Source: Candidatus Pacearchaeota archaeon (lineage in GTDB: Archaea; Nanobdellota; Nanobdellia; Pacearchaeales; GW2011-AR1). Taken from it: DNA of 13,458 nt. The notes below the pieces were generated by a model. It was given only the letters and a program-made list of their open reading frames with translations. It did no database searches and was not told the origin of the DNA. The position numbers were made by a program, and so were the translations under genes. The stretch is taken from contig JAUYJY010000067.1 of assembly GCA_030699205.1 (NCBI GenBank), positions 1-13,458 on the forward strand. Direction: 5' to 3'. Positions 1-7,200 of this stretch are shown piece by piece (within the stretch, counting starts at the first letter, position 1; the number at the start of each line of letters is the position of its first letter).

Positions 1-24
1 AGAAAAAGACAAAAACAATAATTC

Positions 25-30
25 TATAAA
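25..30 (+). promoter_or_regulatory. TATA box of the Pol II-type polymerase gene
   Basis: TATAAA is centred about 25 bp before the ATG at 52. With usual archaeal TBP/TFB spacing, transcription would begin at or next to the start codon, giving a leaderless mRNA. No Shine-Dalgarno sequence precedes the ATG, which agrees with this. The same geometry recurs at several other genes in the window. Confidence 0.6.
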
Positions 31-51
31 GTTAATCCGTCTATTACAAAT

Positions 52-2427
52 ATGAAACCTCAAAAAGCGTTTATTGTATCAATTTCCCATATAAATATGC
101 ATGACAAGACATATATCCAGTTATTCGGCAGATTAGAAAACGGAAAATCATTCTGTTCTTTACATGAATTTACCCCATATTTTTTCATAAAAAAATCAGA
201 TCTCCAAGAAATAAAAAACTTGATTTCAGGAAAACTAAAAGATTTCAAAACAGAAGAAACCAATTTAGCTAACTTTAACAACGAAAAGGTGATTAAGATA
301 TCATCAAAAAACAAATCGGAAATAGATAAATTAGCAAAAGCAATTCATAAAAAAAATATAGAAACTTACGAAGCAGACCTAAATCCGGGAGCAAGATTCC
401 TGATAGACTATAATTTATCCGGATTTCTTGAAATATCCGGCAACACTTTTGATTCAGGAGAAATTCAAAGAACAGATTTCCTGTTTAAAAATCCTGAAAT
501 TAATGCAATAAATCCGGAAGAAATAAAAATAAATCTCAAAGTACTTTCAATAGACATAGAATCAGGGAAAAAATCAAATGACTTATTTTGTGTAGGGCTA
601 TACTCAAAAAATTATGAAAAAAACTTTTTGATATCAGAAAAAAAAGAAAACATAAAAGACACAATATCTTGCAAAAACGAAGCAGAACTATTATCAAAAC
701 TAAAAGAAGAAATAATTAACTTTGACCCAGATATAATAACAGGCTGGCATGTCATTGACTTTGACTTAGCATATTTAAAACAGAAATTTGAGGAACATAG
801 AATCTCATTTGACATTGGAAGAACAAATCAGGCAGGAAGAATAAAAATTGAAAACAATTTCTTCAAAAATTCAAGTGCAAATATTCCCGGAAGGCAGGTT
901 TTAGACGGATTGAATTTAATAAAAGACCAATTTATAAAAGAAGCACCCTCAATAAAAAACAGAAAATTTGAGAATTATACTTTAGAAGCAGTTTCACAGG
1001 AAATTCTCGGAGATGGAAAGCTCATAAAAGGAAAACAAAGACACGAAGAAATAGAAAAATTATTCAAAACAAACAAGAAAAAATTAGTGGAATACAACAT
1101 CCAAGACTGCAAATTAGCTTACGACATTTTAGAAAAAACAAAAATAATTGAATTAGCAATTGAAAGAACTTCATTAACAGGACTGCCTTTAAACAAACTG
1201 ACTGCTTCAATAGCAGCTTTCGATTCTTTATATATTAGAGAAGCAAGATCTCGCGGTTTTGTCTCTCCAACTACAAAATTCTCTCAAAGAGAAGAAAGAA
1301 TTAAGGGTGGATTTGTGATGTCTCCAATTCCGGGAATTTATCATAATGTTTTGGTTTTAGACTTCAAATCTCTTTATCCTTCAATAATAAAAACATTTAA
1401 TATAGACCCCTCATCATTTATTGAAGAGCCCACATCAAAAAAAGACCTCATAGAATCTCCAAACAAAGCATATTTTAAAAATCAGACGGGCATTCTGCCT
1501 GAGATTATAGAAAAACTCCATCAGGCAAGAGAAAAAGCGAAAAAAGAAAGTCGCGAATTATCGTCATATGCAATAAAAATAATTATGAACTCATTTTTCG
1601 GAGTTCTTGCCTCGCCAAATTGCAGATACTATAACCTAAAAATTGCAAATGCAATAACCCACTTCGGACAGGAATTAATACAATTAACTGCAAAAGAAAT
1701 TGAAAAAAACTTCAACACCCCGGTAATTTATAGCGATACTGACAGCGTTTTTGTTGATACAAACTTAGGAAAAATAAAGGCAAATATAATTGGATTAGAA
1801 ATACAAAATAAAATAAACAACTTCTATAAAAAATATGTAAAAGAAAAGTATGATAGAAAATCATTTCTTGAATTGGAATTTGAAAAACAATATCTTTCTC
1901 TTTTAATGCCTAAAATCAGAGGAGAAGGAAAGGAGGGTTCTAAAAAACGTTACGCTGGGTTAATAGAAAAAAATGGAAAAGAAGAAATACAAATCACTGG
2001 ATTAGAAGCCATTAGAGGAGATTGGACAGACGCGGCAAAAGAGTTCCAGATTAGATTACTAACAAAAATATTCCATAAAGAAGACCCTATAAAATTCATA
2101 AAAGAATATGTAAAAAAAATAGAATCCGGAGAGATGGATGAAAAACTAATTTACAGAAAATCAATAAGAAAATCCCTTGAGAAATACACAAAAACAACTC
2201 CACCCCACGTAAAAGCCGCCCGCCTTCTTCCAAAAATAGAATCAAATACAATCGAATATTACATAACCATTAAAGGCCCTGAACCAATACAAAATTTAAA
2301 ACATAAAATAGATTACAAACATTACATAGACAAACAAATAAAACCAATAGCAAACACAATCCTTTTCTTCTTCAACAAAGATTTTGAAGAAATAATCCAA
2401 AATTCAAAACAGATGAAATTATTCTGA
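52..2427 (+). CDS. polB: Family B DNA polymerase, DNA polymerase II type
   Basis: Template-directed DNA polymerase with 3'-5' proofreading exonuclease, 791 aa, close to the length of E. coli Pol II (783 aa as I recall). The exonuclease has Exo I (SIDIES, D168/E170), Exo II (D238 in GWHVIDFDL) and Exo III (Y348, D352). The polymerase has motif A (DFKSLYPS, D437), motif B (KIIMNSFFG, K509/N513) and motif C (YSDTDS, D562/D564), then the KKRYAG element at 631-636. Long stretches match remembered E. coli Pol II rather than the usual archaeal PolB1: TSLTGLPLN..., GSKKRYAGLI, PPHVKAARL, and GPEP with DYKHYIDKQIKPIA. The protein ends QMKLF where E. coli Pol II ends QLGLF, its sliding-clamp peptide. 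All catalytic acids are present and there is no intein. The Exo II Asn is His233. Likely role: repair or damage-tolerant synthesis (family knowledge). It stands alone with its own TATA box; the ATG fits that box. Confidence 0.95.
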   Translation: MKPQKAFIVSISHINMHDKTYIQLFGRLENGKSFCSLHEFTPYFFIKKSDLQEIKNLISGKLKDFKTEETNLANFNNEKVIKISSKNKSEIDKLAKAIHKKNIETYEADLNPGARFLIDYNLSGFLEISGNTFDSGEIQRTDFLFKNPEINAINPEEIKINLKVLSIDIESGKKSNDLFCVGLYSKNYEKNFLISEKKENIKDTISCKNEAELLSKLKEEIINFDPDIITGWHVIDFDLAYLKQKFEEHRISFDIGRTNQAGRIKIENNFFKNSSANIPGRQVLDGLNLIKDQFIKEAPSIKNRKFENYTLEAVSQEILGDGKLIKGKQRHEEIEKLFKTNKKKLVEYNIQDCKLAYDILEKTKIIELAIERTSLTGLPLNKLTASIAAFDSLYIREARSRGFVSPTTKFSQREERIKGGFVMSPIPGIYHNVLVLDFKSLYPSIIKTFNIDPSSFIEEPTSKKDLIESPNKAYFKNQTGILPEIIEKLHQAREKAKKESRELSSYAIKIIMNSFFGVLASPNCRYYNLKIANAITHFGQELIQLTAKEIEKNFNTPVIYSDTDSVFVDTNLGKIKANIIGLEIQNKINNFYKKYVKEKYDRKSFLELEFEKQYLSLLMPKIRGEGKEGSKKRYAGLIEKNGKEEIQITGLEAIRGDWTDAAKEFQIRLLTKIFHKEDPIKFIKEYVKKIESGEMDEKLIYRKSIRKSLEKYTKTTPPHVKAARLLPKIESNTIEYYITIKGPEPIQNLKHKIDYKHYIDKQIKPIANTILFFFNKDFEEIIQNSKQMKLF

Positions 2428-2492
2428 TTATTAAACCCTTAAGTTTGCATCACTGATTTAGGAACTTATTTTAAATCATCGCCAAATTCACC

Positions 2493-2527
2493 TATAGTCT
2501 AAGACATTTATAATTGAATGGTATTTG
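2493..2527 (+). repeat. 35-nt direct repeat, copy A, containing a TATA box
   Basis: Begins TATAGTCTAAG, contains TTTATAATTGAAT and ends TATTTG. It matches 4129-4164 with a few substitutions and one indel; the 13-nt TTTATAATTGAAT core is identical. Copy A supplies a TATA box at 2507-2513, which predicts a start near 2536, just ahead of the structured region. It could be a duplicated promoter or a boundary repeat of an inserted island. Confidence 0.6.
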
Positions 2528-2535
2528 TATTAGAA

Positions 2536-2800
2536 TATTAGCGGAAGAACAAAAAAATGTTCAAAATATGGACAATTCTGTTGATTAGCACAATTGTTTT
2601 CAGAATTGTACAGATAGATAATTCTGGACAAATAGTGTTCCAATTATCAGAATTATCTATATTTTGTCTTCTGCTATATCAATTTTTTAATTGTGCGATT
2701 AACGTCGGTATCAACAGAAGTCGTGCGTAGCACAATTTGGACGGAGAAACCTGCAAGGTTTCATAATTGGTCAATGCCTGTTAGTTTCGTCTGACCAACT
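2536..2800 (+). ncRNA. Candidate structured non-coding RNA
   Basis: Not recognised as a known family; called from base pairing alone. Perfect complementary blocks: 2576-2585 with 2710-2719 (10 bp); 2588-2595 with 2689-2696 (8 bp); 2614-2626 with 2648-2660 (13 bp); 2746-2751 with 2757-2762 (6 bp, 5-nt loop); 2767-2773 with 2792-2798 (7 bp). Two alternatives compete with these: 2572-2580 with 2601-2609 (9 bp), and 2689-2696 with 2730-2737 (8 bp). The 10-nt block TAGCACAATT occurs twice (2586-2595 and 2728-2737), and both copies can pair with the same middle segment. The 3' half is richer in G+C than its surroundings, a usual sign of structured RNA in AT-rich archaea. The TATA box at 2507-2513 sets the 5' end; the 3' end is a guess. 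A decayed mobile element with inverted repeats is the main alternative. Confidence 0.4.
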
Positions 2801-2893
2801 GGAAGACCTAAAAGTCAATCTAAATGAATTAAAAGAATGGTTTGGCTGTTTTTATATCTATCTAAAATGTCAAAAATACTAAATTGCGAAAGA

Positions 2894-2934
2894 TTTATAA
2901 AGATTTGTAAACAAATTTTAGTAAATAAACTAAA
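2894..2934 (+). promoter_or_regulatory. Toxin-antitoxin operon promoter with two abutting palindromic operators
   Basis: A TATA box (TTTATAAAG, 2894-2902) predicts a start near 2924, leaving about 28 nt of leader before the ATG at 2952. Directly after the TATA box lie two perfect palindromes with no base between them: ATTTGT-AA-ACAAAT (2903-2916) and TTTAGT-AAATAA-ACTAAA (2917-2934). They cover the predicted start. Ribbon-helix-helix antitoxins normally repress their own operons at such sites, so these are likely operators. Confidence 0.55.
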
Positions 2935-2951
2935 TATAATAACTAAACAAA

Positions 2952-3110
2952 ATGACAACCTTTACCATATCAATTCCTGAAGAACTAAAGAGAAAGCTAG
3001 AGGAACATCCAGAAATTAATTGGGCTGAATATTTAAAAAAGAGATTAGAAATAATAGTTAAACAATTAAAAAAGTTTGAAGAACTAAAAAATAGAGGAGA
3101 ATTATTATAA
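2952..3110 (+). CDS. Short ribbon-helix-helix (VapB-like) antitoxin-type protein
   Basis: 52 aa. It opens TTFTISIPEELKRKLEEHP, a beta strand followed by a helix typical of ribbon-helix-helix DNA-binding antitoxins, then INWAEYLKKRLE as the second helix. The rest is a short basic/acidic helix ending NRGELL. The ATG at 2952 is the first after the operators, and the stop lies 1 nt before the next gene, so the two are co-transcribed and probably translationally coupled. The next protein has the same layout (TMSLSDELKKEI...VNWSEIARE), so the two look like paralogues. This one lacks the extended C-terminal region that antitoxins use to wrap their toxin. It may be a dedicated repressor, a VapB whose toxin has been lost, or a modulator of its neighbour. 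Confidence 0.75.
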   Translation: MTTFTISIPEELKRKLEEHPEINWAEYLKKRLEIIVKQLKKFEELKNRGELL

Positions 3111-3111
3111 A

Positions 3112-3396
3112 ATGGCTTCAATAACCATGTCCTTGTCTGATGAATTAAAAAAAGAGATAAAGGATCTCGCTTGGGTAAATTGGAGTGAAATAGCGAGAGA
3201 GGAAACCATGAAGAAACTAATTTTTGAAAATTATCTAAAAACTGGAGATATTAGTAATGAACAATGGACGTTCTGTGAAAAAATTGACTGGCATCCTGTT
3301 GATGAACTGCCTTTGAAAGAAGAATTCAAGAAGGAAATAGAAAGCAGGAAGAAAGAAAAATCAATCAGACTTAATTCGGTAGAAGAAATTCTTTAA
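3112..3396 (+). CDS. relB: RelB-like ribbon-helix-helix antitoxin
   Basis: 94 aa. The N-terminal ribbon-helix-helix (about residues 1-40: SITMSLSDELKKEIKDL, then WVNWSEIAREE) would dimerise and bind the operator palindromes upstream. Residues about 48-94 form a toxin-wrapping tail with FCEKIDWHPVDELPLKEEF, a motif I associate with archaeal antitoxins next to RelE toxins, and a charged C-terminus ending SVEEIL. It starts 1 nt after the preceding small gene and lies 34 nt before the toxin ATG, the usual antitoxin-before-toxin order. The role is to bind and inactivate the RelE toxin and, with it, repress the operon. Assignment to RelB rather than VapB rests mainly on the neighbouring toxin. Confidence 0.8.
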   Translation: MASITMSLSDELKKEIKDLAWVNWSEIAREETMKKLIFENYLKTGDISNEQWTFCEKIDWHPVDELPLKEEFKKEIESRKKEKSIRLNSVEEIL

Positions 3397-3399
3397 TAA

Positions 3400-3408
3400 A
3401 TTATAAAA
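3400..3408 (+). promoter_or_regulatory. Possible internal TATA box for the toxin gene
   Basis: ATTATAAAA lies in the 34-nt gap between antitoxin and toxin, centred 27 bp before the toxin ATG at 3431. This is the leaderless spacing seen elsewhere in the window. If active, the toxin could be made without its antitoxin. It may also be a chance hit in AT-rich DNA. Confidence 0.4.
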
Positions 3409-3430
3409 ACACACCCTTCCTCGAAGTTTG

Positions 3431-3700
3431 ATGAGTTACTTACTTGATATTAACCCAAAGTGCAAACAGGAAATCAAAAGGCATTGCCGAAAAAATCCAG
3501 TTCTTGAAAAAGCAATAAAAAACAAGATGAATGAAATCCTGCAGAACCCTTATCACTACAAACCTATGAAATACGATTTGGTCGGCGAAAGAAGAGTGCA
3601 TATCCTGAAAAGCTTCGTGTTGAAATATGGGGTTGATGAACAAAGAAAAACAGTAATTTTTATTTTCTTTGGGCATCACGATGAAGCTTATAAGAGATAG
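3431..3700 (+). CDS. relE: RelE-family mRNA-interferase toxin
   Basis: 89 aa from the ATG at 3431; an in-frame TTG at 3428 is a poorer start. The compact RelE/ParE fold is suggested by two N-terminal helices rich in Lys/Arg (CKQEIKRHCRKNPVLEKAI) and the beta-sheet core LVGERRVHILKSFVLKY...TVIFIFFGHHDEAYKR. The ending FGHHDEAYKR and the Arg/Lys-rich strand are typical of active archaeal RelE/YafQ-type endoribonucleases that cut mRNA on the ribosome. Length is normal and no key segment is missing, so it is probably functional. It follows the RelB-like antitoxin and ends 6 nt from the stop codon of a convergent small ORF. Confidence 0.88.
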   Translation: MSYLLDINPKCKQEIKRHCRKNPVLEKAIKNKMNEILQNPYHYKPMKYDLVGERRVHILKSFVLKYGVDEQRKTVIFIFFGHHDEAYKR

Positions 3701-3706
3701 TTAATC

Positions 3707-3859
3707 CTACCTTATCTTAATCTTTTCAACTTCGTTGACTATCTTCATAAGTTGCTCTGAACTGAACTTATCTAAAGGATTCTCATCAGCTAGGGGATGA
3801 TTTGTTAAGTCCTTAGGTGTTAGGTGTTTTTTACAAGCCAAGAATCTTCTTAGCTTCAT
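3707..3859 (-). CDS. Small hypothetical ORF overlapping an antitoxin gene
   Basis: 50 aa with an ATG start (3859-3857) inside the last codons of the antitoxin gene, in another frame, and a TAG stop at 3709-3707. The protein has a basic N-terminus (MKLRRFLACKKH), the middle TPKDLTNHPLADENPLDKF, and a predicted amphipathic helix (SSEQLMKIVNEVEKIKIR). I do not recognise it. In favour: the position just after a ribbon-helix-helix antitoxin is where a toxin normally sits; the ORF overlaps by 29 nt as coupled genes often do; and its stop lies 6 nt from the convergent RelE stop, as in compact archaeal genomes. Against: it is short, has no ribosome-binding site and does not look like RelE or VapC. 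It could be a minimal toxin, a toxin remnant or chance. Confidence 0.4.
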   Translation of the reverse strand: MKLRRFLACKKHLTPKDLTNHPLADENPLDKFSSEQLMKIVNEVEKIKIR

Positions 3860-4067
3860 CTTCTGTATAAAACTCCCCTTTCTTAATTCTTTCTCTTGCT
3901 TCTTTTATCTCAAGAATTGTTTTTTGACTAAGTTTTGGCTCTTTTTCGGCTAATTTAGCTAAATAAATAAGTTTTCTCACTAATTCATCGTAGCTCTCGC
4001 TTTTATATTGTCTAAACGCATCAAGCTCTTCTTTAGTTCTTGGATTTAGCCTTATTGTTGTTTCCAT
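3831..4067 (-). CDS. Ribbon-helix-helix antitoxin (RelB/ParD-like) without a recognisable toxin
   Basis: 78 aa from the ATG at 4067; a longer frame would need a TTG at 4073, upstream of the transcription start predicted by the TATA box. METTIRLNPRTKEELDAFRQY with ESYDELVRKLIYLAKLA forms a ribbon-helix-helix DNA-binding domain (residues 1-45). A helical linker follows, and the tail GEFYTEDEAKKILGL is a toxin-binding end often seen in antitoxins paired with RelE. The expected RelE gene does not follow; only the 50-aa overlapping ORF does. The gene is convergent with the relBE pair. It may be an orphan antitoxin, may cross-regulate the adjacent system, or may pair with the small ORF. Confidence 0.8.
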   Translation of the reverse strand: METTIRLNPRTKEELDAFRQYKSESYDELVRKLIYLAKLAEKEPKLSQKTILEIKEARERIKKGEFYTEDEAKKILGL

Positions 4068-4078
4068 ATACAATTATA

Positions 4079-4099
4079 TACATATGTAGATTTTATAAA
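4079..4099 (-). promoter_or_regulatory. Promoter and palindromic operator of the minus-strand antitoxin
   Basis: On the minus strand a TTTATAAAA box (4099-4091) sits 28 bp before the ATG at 4067, predicting a start near 4069. Between box and start is a perfect 10-bp palindrome, TACATATGTA (4079-4088), well placed as an autoregulatory operator for a ribbon-helix-helix repressor. It differs from the palindromes at 2903-2934, which suggests separate DNA specificities. Confidence 0.5.
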
Positions 4100-4128
4100 C
4101 TTTTTGGTTATCTAAAATTTTAAAGACA

Positions 4129-4164
4129 TATAATCTAAGGGAGTTTATAATTGAATATTATTTG
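4129..4164 (+). repeat. Direct repeat, copy B
   Basis: Matches copy A at 2493-2527 (TATAATCTAAG, the identical TTTATAATTGAAT core, then TATTTG). It carries the same TATA-like TTTATAA at 4144-4150, but no gene or stem-rich segment follows before the 3' end of the convergent surface gene at 4222. Together the copies bracket the structured RNA region and the whole toxin-antitoxin cluster. Confidence 0.6.
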
Positions 4165-4190
4165 GAGTGCAAGAAGAATTTGATACCCAC

Positions 4191-4200
4191 AAAAAGAAAG
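4191..4200 (-). terminator. T-rich terminator candidate after the surface-protein genes
   Basis: On the minus strand CTTTCTTTTT lies about 22 nt past the TAA of the last surface gene. Archaeal termination commonly occurs at T-tracts without a hairpin, so this is a plausible site; no other signal supports it. Confidence 0.35.
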
Positions 4201-4221
4201 TCCTGCTTTACTTTTAGCAAC

Positions 4222-7200
4222 TTATCTAAAATTACTCAAATCAGAAAACCCATTGTCTTCTCTTCTATTAAACGCAATTTTGCTTTTATCATTAGAATTT
4301 TTACCTGTAATTTCGTTAATCCCTCTCTTCATCCTCAAAACCCTAAAGATTAAAAAGATAACAATCAAGATAATAACAATCAAAATAACGAGGATAATCC
4401 ATAAAATAACCTTTCCCGTTTTAACTCCTTCCTTTTTTTCCGCTATATTTTGTCCGGATTCTTCTCCAATATCTATTAATTCATTTATCTCGCTATCATC
4501 ATCCGGATCAGTGCAACCAGCATCAGCCATATCAACAAACCCATCTCCGTCGTTATCTTCCAAATCAGAACATTCAGGAACTCCGGAATCTCCACCATCT
4601 CCAACAGATAAATCATTCCCTTCGTTATTATCTGTATTGCTCACGCATCCCGAATCAGGTAAACCACTACATTCCACTCCAGCAACAGCACCATCAAAAT
4701 CGCAATACCCATCTCCGTCGTTATCTCTATTATCATTACAGGCATAGCTCGCACTTCCGCCACCGCCTCCACCGCCCCCATTTCCAGGAGGAGTAATTAC
4801 AGGGGGAGGAACAATAGCAGAAACATCACAAACATTTCCAACCCCATTTCCATTAGAATCTTCTTGCCCAGGATTATAATCATCAGGACAATTATCCCAC
4901 ACCTCGCCAGTATCCCATCTTAAATTACCTTCCCCATCATTATCTAAATCCGAAGAAGAATCAATCAGGATTAACGTCTTAAATTCATGAGATTCCAAAG
5001 AAATATCAAGATGCATATCGCCCGAATATTGGTCAATCAAGATTACTTCATTCCCACTATGTTCATATAAATTATAATTAGTCCCCGCAGTTAATCCATA
5101 ATCTTCAAAAGAAAAATCAAAGCCGACTACTTGAGAAACTCCTTTCCCATTGGCAATAATAATTCCAACACTATCATCTAATCCCCTCCATATTCCAACA
5201 CCAACACTTGGGAAAGATAATTGAGTGGAAGGAACCCCATCATAAATATTGATTGCTTCTAAAACTGAATCAGTTTCTATTGGTCTTAGATACTCTCCAA
5301 AAATTGTATATTTATCATAATCTTCAAATGAACCATACATATTTTCAGTAAATGGTTTCATTTGAGTAAAAAATGGTGTAGAAAAATTTGTCCATGAACT
5401 TTCATCAAGCCAAAGACCAATAGGCAATTCACTCTCAAGAATACAAGCTCCATCCTCTCCGCTTTCCTGACTCCAAACATACCCATTTCTACAACAATTA
5501 TTTTCAGAGCAAAAGAATCCAGGAGAACAGGAAGTTGTAGAGTCTAAAGACGCACATATTCCCCCACTTTCTTCAGCAAGAACTGCAGAAGAATGGGTAT
5601 TATACCACATCATTGGAAGATAACCCAAAACCACACTATTTGCAACTGGAATAGTCCAAGTTCTTGGATCTAAATGCCCCCACCAAAATGGTCCTGCCAA
5701 ATCCCCAAAAAATCTAATTCTCCCTCCATATAACATTGTATCCACTTCGGTTTTATACACATCTTTAACATCTGCACCAAATCCATTAAAAGTATCCCTC
5801 ACAACATTATAAGAAATAACTCCATAAATGTCTATTGTTCCCGCATAATGTTCCCATTCTCCCTCTGTTCCGATAGTAAAATCAGGATATTGAGGAGTGA
5901 TAGTTTCCTTCATTAAATTATGTTCTGCAATAGTTCCTTGAACATAATGGCTCCCACCACCATATACTCCATTTCCAAAATCTTCTCTGGGTAATGGTGC
6001 ATCCAAAATAAATCCACTCGCCCCATTTGGACCTAATTTCTCCAACCATTGATTTGTCTGATGTTCTTGCCAGGCAGGAGAATGTGCAGCCATTTCCCAA
6101 GAAGCTATTGAACCATCATTAAAATTATTAAATATCTGAGTCCCATCTATTTTTAAAGCGTGGGCATTCTGAAGAGCAGGATTTACATCATAGCTCACAT
6201 CAGGATACCTAAAGTAAGTATTCCCAACCCATGCTAAAAACTTAACACCTAAAGGTTCTAACTGAAGCATTGCATCAACAAGATTGGGAGAAGGCAGATA
6301 TTGATCAACCCTATCCGGATGAAGATTCCACACATAAGAAGAAACAAGAGATTCTTCTAAATTAAAAACATTATACGGCAATAACAAAATATCTATAATT
6401 TCCTGCGGAGTCATTCCCGGTTCTTCTCCGGTTCTTGGAGGAATTGCTCCAGAATTTATAAAAGAAGCAAACTTTAATCTTTTGATATAATCTGGAACCT
6501 CTTCCCTATCTATAAGTTTTTTCGGATAGAAACTCTGGACTTCAAGCCATTTTTTATATTCCATTGTAGCGTCATATGAACTTTGCTCTGTTTTTCCTGA
6601 AACAACACCTACAACAAAATCATACGGCTGACTATAATCTTCTCCATTTAATGTCTGTTTATCTCCCGAAACTCCAAAATATTGGCTATATTTACTGATG
6701 CCATCATTCTTGAACTTGTATTGTACTGCATGTCCTTCAGAATCATATCTCGCAAAATATGCAATACTCTTTGTCCCAAAAGGAAAAATGGGAAACAATC
6801 CATTTGTTAATTGTCCTGTAGAAAGCCCACTGCCAGAAAATTTACTAAATGTTTGTGGATTATCCACTCTAAGAGATTGTTGCATAAACGGAAGAAATGA
6901 ATAAGACCCTTCAGGAAGAGAATTATAATTAAAAACGGGAGAAAGCAAGTTTACTGAATGGCTATTCAAATTTTCCCCAAAGACCTTTATTCCCATATGT
7001 GCAAATGATTCATCAGACCTCAAAGTAAAAGTTTGCTCAACAGAAAAAGTATCACCTCCAACAATTCCGCCATCCCAAATCAAAGTTAATTCTTGAGAGC
7101 CATCGGATAAAGTAGAAATGCCATAAGATTTTATTAAATTAGAATCACTGCTCTTCGTTGAAACATAATTAAAATCAAGATTATTTAAAAACCTAACTTC

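Larger units (their letters stand above)
2428..2951. other. 524-bp non-coding interval
   Basis: No convincing ORF was found on either strand; the three plus frames are broken by stops. It holds a direct-repeat copy with a TATA box (2493-2527), a run of nested inverted repeats with a relatively GC-rich core (about 2690-2810), and the toxin-antitoxin promoter with two palindromes (2894-2934). These are listed separately. No tRNA, rRNA, SRP RNA or RNase P RNA signature was recognised. Confidence 0.7.

Noticed and set aside
2689..2700. Group II intron 5' end (GTGCG at 2693-2697)
   Set aside because: No domain V-like hairpin or reverse transcriptase follows, and a five-base match is expected by chance.
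2536..2800. RNase P RNA, SRP RNA or a C/D box RNA
   Set aside because: I could not find the conserved GAGGAAAGUC or ACAGAA context of RNase P, the SRP helix 8 motif, or a C box paired with the CUGA present at 2791-2794.
2690..2830. Possible protein remnant in the GC-richer part of the intergenic region
   Set aside because: Short open stretches exist on both strands but each is cut by stops and neither resembles a family I know; the pairing pattern fits an RNA better.
4253..4747. 164-aa plus-strand frame opposite the 3' end of the TIM-barrel gene
   Set aside because: It is the complement of the repeated cassette and membrane helix; it is low-complexity Ser/Pro, has no promoter, and the minus-strand gene explains the base composition.
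4741..4790. CRISPR or simple satellite because of repeated short GCC/ACC units
   Set aside because: The repetition is the codons of a polyglycine linker within an ORF; there are no spacers or regular unit spacing.
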